From Bradyrhizobium sp. (GTDB lineage: Bacteria; Pseudomonadota; Alphaproteobacteria; Rhizobiales; Xanthobacteraceae): a stretch of 11,679 nt of DNA. Shown here in pieces: positions 7,069-11,679 of this stretch. The notes beneath the pieces were generated by a model. That model saw only the letters and a program-made list of their open reading frames with translations. It ran no database searches and was not told the origin of the DNA. Within the stretch, counting starts at the first letter, position 1. Each line of letters opens with the position of its first letter. A program made the translations under genes and the position numbers. Where the stretch lies: the NCBI GenBank assembly GCA_025960445.1, contig JAICIT010000035.1:1-11679 (forward strand), in the 5' to 3' direction.

Positions 7069-8457
7069 TTACCGCCCCTTCAGGAAGAGCCTGATCTCTT
7101 CGAGCATGCGCTCCGTTTCCGGGTCCTGCGACAGCGGCATGTGGTTTTGCCCGGGCAACGCCACGAACCGCGCGCCGGGAATGCCAAGCGCAAGTTCGCG
7201 GCCGGCCTCGAACGGCTGCACCTGATCGTCTCTCTTGTGCATCACGAGCGTCGGTACGCTGACCCTGGACAGCAACTCACTGATGTCGAGGCTCCTGGTG
7301 GTTTCAAAAAAACGGTAGGCGCACTCGGCAGTGGTCGTCTTGCGTTGACGTTCCGCAAATCTTTGCAGCTGCTCCGGCGTCCCGCCCGGCATAAATAAAG
7401 ACGAGAACAACTGACGAAACACCGGGCTCTCGCTGCCCCATCCGGTGCGGATCAGGGTGGCGAGCGCCTTGGCCTGTTGCAACTCGGAGTCATTTTTTGC
7501 GCGTCGATAATTGCCCCGCGCGAACCCGCCGTAAAGGACCAGATGAGTTACGCGTTCCGGATGCCGCACGGCGAACGCCACCGATATGGCACATCCCTGC
7601 GATAACCCGAGAAGCGGAAATCGATCCAACCCGGCGGCATCGACGACCGCCTCGAGGTCCCTCACCCATGCATCCAGTGAAATGTCCTCGACATCCCAAT
7701 CGGAAAGCCCGTTACCGCGCGCATCGTAGCGCAGCAGCGTGAAGTCTCGCGCCAGCGAAGTATAGAGATGGTGGAGGTCCGGATTTTGCCAATCGAATTC
7801 GAGATGGTTCATCCAGTTCGCCGTTTTCACAAGCGGCGACCCGCTGCCCATTATCGCATAGGCCAGCCGTACTCCATCGGGCGCGCGACAATAATTGACG
7901 TTCAGCTCCATCTCATCCGGTTCAATTGCGTCGCCCGCGGCGGGGTCGATGGCATACGCGTCAACGGATTTCGAAATGTTCTTCAATCTCATCGGACCTA
8001 GAGATCGACAAACCAGCGGAAGCTTGCCTTCGATCTGGTCATAGACCTGACGAGAGATGCAAACCGTGCCAGGTTCCGCAATACCTTCCAGTCGTGCAGC
8101 AATGTTGACGCCATCCCCGAGCAGGTCCTCGCCCTCGACGATGACGTCGCCTACGTGAATGCCGATGCGCAGCCGCATTCTCCTGGCAGCGTCGACTGCC
8201 GACGCCATCGCCTCGGTCTGTTTCTGTATTGCGATCCCGCAGTTCGCTGCCTGGACCGCACTGGCAAACTCGACGAGAAATCCGTCGCCCATGATCTTGA
8301 ACAACCGGCCCGAATGCGCGTCCACACTCGGTTCAATAATGCTCCGCCGCAAGTCCGCCAGCCCCGCGAGTGCGCCGGTCTCGTCAATACCGACCAGACG
8401 CGAATAGCCGACCACGTCGGCGGCAAGGATGGCGGCAAGGCGACGCACTGTGCTCAT
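7069..8457 (-). CDS. Class III adenylate/guanylate cyclase fused to an alpha/beta hydrolase
   Basis: This 462-residue two-domain protein has no membrane segment. The N-terminal cyclase homology domain (about 1-170) carries both metal aspartates, Asp14 (LAADVVGYSRL) and Asp58 (FKIMGDGF). It also has Lys54 and Asp111, the residue types that read adenine, and the transition-state pair Asn118/Arg122 (VNIAARLE). It should therefore be active, with ATP the likelier substrate. After a linker, an alpha/beta hydrolase domain (about 185-462) shows nucleophile Ser286 in GLSQG, an acid Asp410 or 411 (HKRDDQV) and His439 (GQNHM), a complete triad. The start at 8457 is preceded by CGGAA 6 nt upstream and begins with the usual STVRRLAAILAADVVGYS. 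A longer frame to 8784 would overlap the divergent CDF gene. The hydrolase substrate is unknown. Similar cyclase-hydrolase fusions are, to my knowledge, common in Bradyrhizobium and Mesorhizobium. Confidence 0.9.
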   Translation of the reverse strand: MSTVRRLAAILAADVVGYSRLVGIDETGALAGLADLRRSIIEPSVDAHSGRLFKIMGDGFLVEFASAVQAANCGIAIQKQTEAMASAVDAARRMRLRIGIHVGDVIVEGEDLLGDGVNIAARLEGIAEPGTVCISRQVYDQIEGKLPLVCRSLGPMRLKNISKSVDAYAIDPAAGDAIEPDEMELNVNYCRAPDGVRLAYAIMGSGSPLVKTANWMNHLEFDWQNPDLHHLYTSLARDFTLLRYDARGNGLSDWDVEDISLDAWVRDLEAVVDAAGLDRFPLLGLSQGCAISVAFAVRHPERVTHLVLYGGFARGNYRRAKNDSELQQAKALATLIRTGWGSESPVFRQLFSSLFMPGGTPEQLQRFAERQRKTTTAECAYRFFETTRSLDISELLSRVSVPTLVMHKRDDQVQPFEAGRELALGIPGARFVALPGQNHMPLSQDPETERMLEEIRLFLKGR

Positions 8458-8617
8458 TTCCCGTTCCGATTTTCGCAAGCTACTCGATCGTTCCGCCGCG
8501 TTGGACGTGGATAGCACATCGACGATTTTTAGTCGGAACAATTCGCAACAAACGTTCCTGCGCTGGTTTTCCCATCTGCGCTTTAATGTTGCATGGCGGG
8601 CTGCTAAACCCGCGCCC
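8458..8617. other. Divergent intergenic region between the cyclase and CDF genes
   Basis: These 160 bp must hold promoters for both genes. GGAAC (8535-8539) and GTTCC (8554-8558) form a 5-bp inverted repeat with a 14-nt spacer, and GCGGG (8596-8600) / CCCGC (8609-8613) a small hairpin just before the CDF start. Neither is strong evidence of a regulator, and I cannot assign -35/-10 boxes with confidence. Confidence 0.35.
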
Positions 8618-9997
8618 ATGAGCGACACTGCCCACAACGTCAAATCACGCGTCGCCGCGATTTCGGTATTTGCCAGTGCCTGCATGGCTGCGGCCAAATT
8701 CGTTGTTGGAATTGCCATCGGCAGTCTCGCCTTGATCTCGGAGGCGCTGCATAGCTCCGTCGATGTGGTCGCGACCGTGATCACATGGATGGTGGTGCGG
8801 GTTTCAGACCGTCCCGCCGACGAGGAACATCACTACGGTCACGGCAAACTAGAGAGCGTTTCGGCGCTCGGCGTGATCGCGCTGCTTTATGTCTTGGCGG
8901 GCGGCATTCTGGTCGAATCCTACAGCCGCCTGCGGGACGGGGTGGTCCCGCCAAGTGTCTCGGCAATTCCCTTCATTGTTCTACTGGTCGATATCGCGGT
9001 GAATCTGTGGCGCGCCCGGGCGCTGCACTCGGCGGCGCACACCACCAAGAGCCAGGCACTTGCCGCTGACGCGCTGCATTTCACATCGGACGTGCTCGGC
9101 TCGGTCGCCGTGATCGTGGGACTGGCGCTTTCGGCACTCGGATACTCGTGGGGCGATGCCGCCGCCGCTATCGTCGTGGCCGTCGTGATCGCATTGCTGG
9201 GGCTTCGAATGGCGCGATCTACCGTCGAGACGCTGGTCGACCGCGCGCCAAAAGGCGCTTCCGACAAAGCCACAGCCGCAATCAGGGCGGTGCCGGGCGT
9301 GCTCGATGTCGAACGGTTGCGGGTGCGAATGGTGGGATCAACCCACTTCATTGATGCCGTCGTGCAGGTGCCACGCACCTATCCGATCGATCGGGTCGAG
9401 GAGATCAAACGAAAAGCCCAGGCCAACGTCGCGAGAGTGCTCGACGATGCGGACCTGGCATTCACCGCAGTTCCAGTCGCGCGCGATAACGAGAGCGTGC
9501 GTGAACGTATCATGGTGATTGCCCGCAATTCCGGTCTGGCCGTGCACCATGTGACCGTGCACGATCTCGGCGGGAGATTGACCGTCAGCATCGATCTTGA
9601 GGTCGACGGCAACATGGCGCTCGCAGCAGCCCACGGCATCGCCCATGAGCTGGAGGGGAACATCCGGCACGAATTCGGGGAAGATGTCGAGGTCGACACC
9701 CACATCGAGCCGCTGGAGCCCGAACTGCCTGTTGGCGTCGACGCTGCTCCGGAACGTGTTGAAGCTATCAAGAACGCGCTGTCGCGTTTCGCCATGGATA
9801 CCGCGATCCATGACATCCATAATGTGCGGGTGCGCGATACCGAGGCGGGCGAGATCGTGAATTTTCATTGCCGCGCCGCGTCCTCGATGAGCGTAATCGA
9901 TGTCCACGAGAATGTCGACGAGATCGAGCGCGCGCTGCGTCGGGCTTTTCCGGAAGTGAAGCGCGTCATCAGCCATGCTGAGCCTCCACGCGTTTAG
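8618..9997 (+). CDS. Cation diffusion facilitator (CDF) metal exporter with extended C-terminal tail
   Basis: This 459-residue inner-membrane antiporter would export divalent metal ions (probably Zn, perhaps Co or Fe) in exchange for protons. Six TM helices fit at about 10-30, 33-56, 82-102, 114-132, 146-172 and 178-197. The metal site is HxxxD in TM2 (His45/Asp49, EALHSSVD) and HxxxD in TM5 (His154/Asp158, ALHFTSD), the pattern usual for zinc transporters. The loop HHYGHGKLES (71-80) is a CDF hallmark. The tail is about 250 residues, whereas usual CDFs have about 90. It reads as three ferredoxin-like units: about 211-288, 292-365 and 379-457. The start at 8618 gives the family N-terminus (SDTAHNVKSRVAAISVF); the frame extends back to 8429, but that would overlap the cyclase gene. 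Shine-Dalgarno is weak. Confidence 0.9.
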   Translation: MSDTAHNVKSRVAAISVFASACMAAAKFVVGIAIGSLALISEALHSSVDVVATVITWMVVRVSDRPADEEHHYGHGKLESVSALGVIALLYVLAGGILVESYSRLRDGVVPPSVSAIPFIVLLVDIAVNLWRARALHSAAHTTKSQALAADALHFTSDVLGSVAVIVGLALSALGYSWGDAAAAIVVAVVIALLGLRMARSTVETLVDRAPKGASDKATAAIRAVPGVLDVERLRVRMVGSTHFIDAVVQVPRTYPIDRVEEIKRKAQANVARVLDDADLAFTAVPVARDNESVRERIMVIARNSGLAVHHVTVHDLGGRLTVSIDLEVDGNMALAAAHGIAHELEGNIRHEFGEDVEVDTHIEPLEPELPVGVDAAPERVEAIKNALSRFAMDTAIHDIHNVRVRDTEAGEIVNFHCRAASSMSVIDVHENVDEIERALRRAFPEVKRVISHAEPPRV

Positions 9998-10092
9998 CAG
10001 AAGCGAACGTCGCGTTCCCGTTTCGGACTCAAGCTCGCAGGTATATTTACGGCTCTCTCAGGCACGCCAATTCTGGACAACATTTATTCGAG

Positions 10093-10107
10093 TTAACGAA
10101 TCGTTGA
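10093..10107. promoter_or_regulatory. CtrA-like box upstream of the sensor gene
   Basis: TTAA (10093-10096), seven bases, then TTGA (10104-10107) matches the CtrA consensus TTAA-N7-TTAA at 7 of 8 fixed positions, about 103 nt before the start codon. The same bases give a good -35 box (TTGACT, 10104-10109) but I find no convincing -10. The rest of 9998-10209 contains no gene that I can support. Confidence 0.35.
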
Positions 10108-10209
10108 CTCTCGACAGCCCGCAAAAACTGGATTCAAATCGAGTGTGATTCGGAGTGGGACTGGGGTCCTTCTGAAGCGGGTGTAAAAGTTTCCAAGGGG
10201 GCCAAAGGT

Positions 10210-11679
10210 ATGGGGCGCGCACACGCGGCGAGCGCCTGCGTTCAATCCGATTCGATCAAGGGATTGGCGCAGTCGATCGCGAAACCGGCCTATCATCGGC
10301 TGCTGATCGCCGAGCCGGTGCTTCGCCGCGCCGTCCCGATCCTGATTATCGCATTTCTGATTACGATCTGCCTTGGCGCGTTCGTGCAGGTGCTCGACCA
10401 GAACCGGCAAAAGCGAGCGTCGCTCAAACGCGACCTTGCGGCACTCGCCGATGTACTCGCCGATCGGCTCGATCGCATCGCCTCGAGCCGACAGCATCCG
10501 GCCGCCACCTTTGAGCGGCTTCAACTGTTGCTGCCTGGGCTTATTCCGTCCTGGGGCGCCGTCGCCGGCCGGCACGTCATCGTTGTCGGCACCGATCAAC
10601 GCGTACTTGCCCGCGTGCCTATCGATGCCGGGCTTGACGATACCAGTCGCATTCTCGACGTCGTCAGCGCGGCCCTGCCGTTGACCGCGTCGGCGCAGCA
10701 GGACCGCGTCACCGATATCACCTTGCCGAACGGCAGCGGCGCATTGGCCGTTCAGCACATCATCAAATCCTTGCCCGGCCAGATCATCATCATCCAGGAA
10801 ACGACGGACTCGTTGTGGCGATCGGAGGCGGCGTTGTCGGTGACGCTTTCAGCCACGACGGGCTTTGTGGTGCTGATCCTGGGCTTCGCCTTCCACTGGC
10901 AATCGACCCGGGCGCGCGAAGGCGATCTCATCAACGACGCCGTGCGGGGGCGGATCGATACCGCGCTCAACCGGGGACGGTGCGGATTATGGGATTGGGA
11001 TCTGTCGCGCGGCAGAATTTTCTGGTCGCAATCGATGTTTACGATGCTCGGTCTCGATACCCGCAGCGATCTCCTGACCTTTGGTGAGGTCAACGCGCTG
11101 GTGAATTCCGATGATATCGACCTGTTCGCGATCGCGGATCAACTTATCTCATCGCAAATCAATCACATCGATCAAACCTTCCGAATGCAGCACACCGATG
11201 GTCACTGGATATGGTTGCGGGTCCGATGCGAGCTCAGCCAGGGTGCGGTTGGTTCCGGCTTGCACCTGATCGGAATTGCCGTCGACATCACCGAGCAAAA
11301 GAGTCTTGCCGAAAAGACGGTAGAGGCAGACGTGCGGCTGCGCGATGCAATCGAGACCATTCCGGAAGCGTTCGTATTGTGGGACGCGGGCGACCGCCTG
11401 GTGCTCTGCAACTCGCATTTTCAGCGGCTGCACAAGTTACCGGACTCGGCGGTGACGCCGGGCACCTCGTATGAAACAGTAATCGAAGTCGGCAGCATGC
11501 CGGAGGTGCGTACCCGCTTGCACGAAGCCGGCGCCCACGCGCCCGGCGCGCGCACCTTCGAGGCTCAATTGGAAGACGGCAGTTGGCTTCATATCAGCGA
11601 GCGCCGTACCAAGGACGGCGGCTACGTCTCCGTGGGTACCGACATCACGCGCATCAAAGCCCATGAGAAGAAGCTCGTA
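10210..11679 (+). CDS. Membrane-bound PAS/PAC sensor protein, probable histidine kinase (3' end outside window)
   Basis: The frame runs from the ATG at 10210 to the window edge without a stop (490 residues). An N-terminal cytoplasmic stretch is followed by TM1 (about 42-62), a periplasmic domain of about 145 residues (63-208) and TM2 (209-229). Next come a PAS_3-type domain (about 250-360: GLWDWDLSRGRIFWS, then GHWIWLRVRC and the PAC end IGIAVDITEQK) and a second PAS (about 372-481: AIETIPEAFVLWDAGDRL, ending VGTDITRIKAHEKKL). The basic helix after the second PAS usually leads into HisKA and HATPase domains, as in PleC-like kinases of Bradyrhizobium, but these lie outside the window, so a diguanylate cyclase output cannot be excluded. 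AAGGGG (10195-10200) lies 9 nt before the ATG. No in-frame ATG, GTG or TTG exists between the upstream stop (10105) and 10210. Confidence 0.85.
   Translation, partial: MGRAHAASACVQSDSIKGLAQSIAKPAYHRLLIAEPVLRRAVPILIIAFLITICLGAFVQVLDQNRQKRASLKRDLAALADVLADRLDRIASSRQHPAATFERLQLLLPGLIPSWGAVAGRHVIVVGTDQRVLARVPIDAGLDDTSRILDVVSAALPLTASAQQDRVTDITLPNGSGALAVQHIIKSLPGQIIIIQETTDSLWRSEAALSVTLSATTGFVVLILGFAFHWQSTRAREGDLINDAVRGRIDTALNRGRCGLWDWDLSRGRIFWSQSMFTMLGLDTRSDLLTFGEVNALVNSDDIDLFAIADQLISSQINHIDQTFRMQHTDGHWIWLRVRCELSQGAVGSGLHLIGIAVDITEQKSLAEKTVEADVRLRDAIETIPEAFVLWDAGDRLVLCNSHFQRLHKLPDSAVTPGTSYETVIEVGSMPEVRTRLHEAGAHAPGARTFEAQLEDGSWLHISERRTKDGGYVSVGTDITRIKAHEKKLV

Noticed and set aside
8535..8556. EcfG (general stress sigma factor) promoter GGAAC...CGTT
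   Set aside because: The spacer is 13 nt, while EcfG promoters need about 16-17 nt; the reverse strand also fails.
8536..8557. LexA-type box GAAC/GTTC in the divergent region
   Set aside because: Alphaproteobacterial LexA boxes are direct repeats GTTC-N7-GTTC; spacing and orientation here do not fit.
8458..8784. 109-residue N-terminal extension of the cyclase
   Set aside because: It overlaps the first 56 codons of the CDF gene antisense; the cyclase family begins at the ATG at 8457.
10093..10758. Minus-strand ORF of 221 codons at the start of the sensor gene
   Set aside because: The plus frame gives a coherent TM-periplasmic-TM-PAS-PAS protein with a Shine-Dalgarno; the minus frame is its shadow.

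Overview
The window comes from the chromosome of an alphaproteobacterium of the Bradyrhizobium / Rhodopseudomonas / Afipia type (Nitrobacteraceae). This rests on the GC-rich coding sequence, the look of the proteins, the oxalate genes of the oxc-frc-OxlT type, a class III cyclase fused to an alpha/beta hydrolase, and a large multi-PAS sensor protein. I see no rRNA, tRNA, CRISPR, insertion sequence, phage or integrase.

Left part (1-4735), oxalate locus. The C-terminal half of oxalyl-CoA decarboxylase (oxc) is followed by formyl-CoA:oxalate CoA-transferase (frc). Next comes a non-coding stretch with a perfect 10-bp inverted repeat, a 45-codon ORF with its own Shine-Dalgarno, a strong terminator (2621-2649), an OxlT-type oxalate/formate antiporter, a second strong terminator (4085-4115) and a two-CBS-domain protein. 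OxlT would import oxalate in exchange for formate. Frc would activate oxalate to oxalyl-CoA by CoA transfer from formyl-CoA, and Oxc would decarboxylate it back to formyl-CoA. The promoters of the antiporter and the CBS gene carry nearly the same 17-bp dyad (TGGCATA-N3-YATACCA) at the same offset from the -35 box. I read it as the operator of one unidentified, possibly GntR-type, regulator, which would place the CBS protein in the oxalate regulon.

Middle part (4736-7056). After about 320 bp without a gene lie two co-directional redox genes 35 bp apart. One is an FMN-dependent NAD(P)H:quinone reductase / nitronate monooxygenase family protein that looks closest to P. aeruginosa PA1024. The other is a zinc-less MDR (quinone oxidoreductase type) enzyme. 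They are probably one operon; the physiological substrate is not evident.

Right part (7057-11679). A minus-strand gene encodes a class III nucleotide cyclase fused to an alpha/beta hydrolase. It converges on the MDR gene with a 12-bp gap and diverges from a cation diffusion facilitator (CDF) whose cytoplasmic tail appears to hold three tandem repeats. The window ends inside a membrane-bound PAS/PAC sensor protein, probably a PleC-like histidine kinase, with a CtrA-like box about 100 bp upstream.

Most genes belong to known families. The parts least explained by known annotation are the shared operator, the CBS gene as a regulon member, the small ORF and the long inverted repeat between frc and oxlT.
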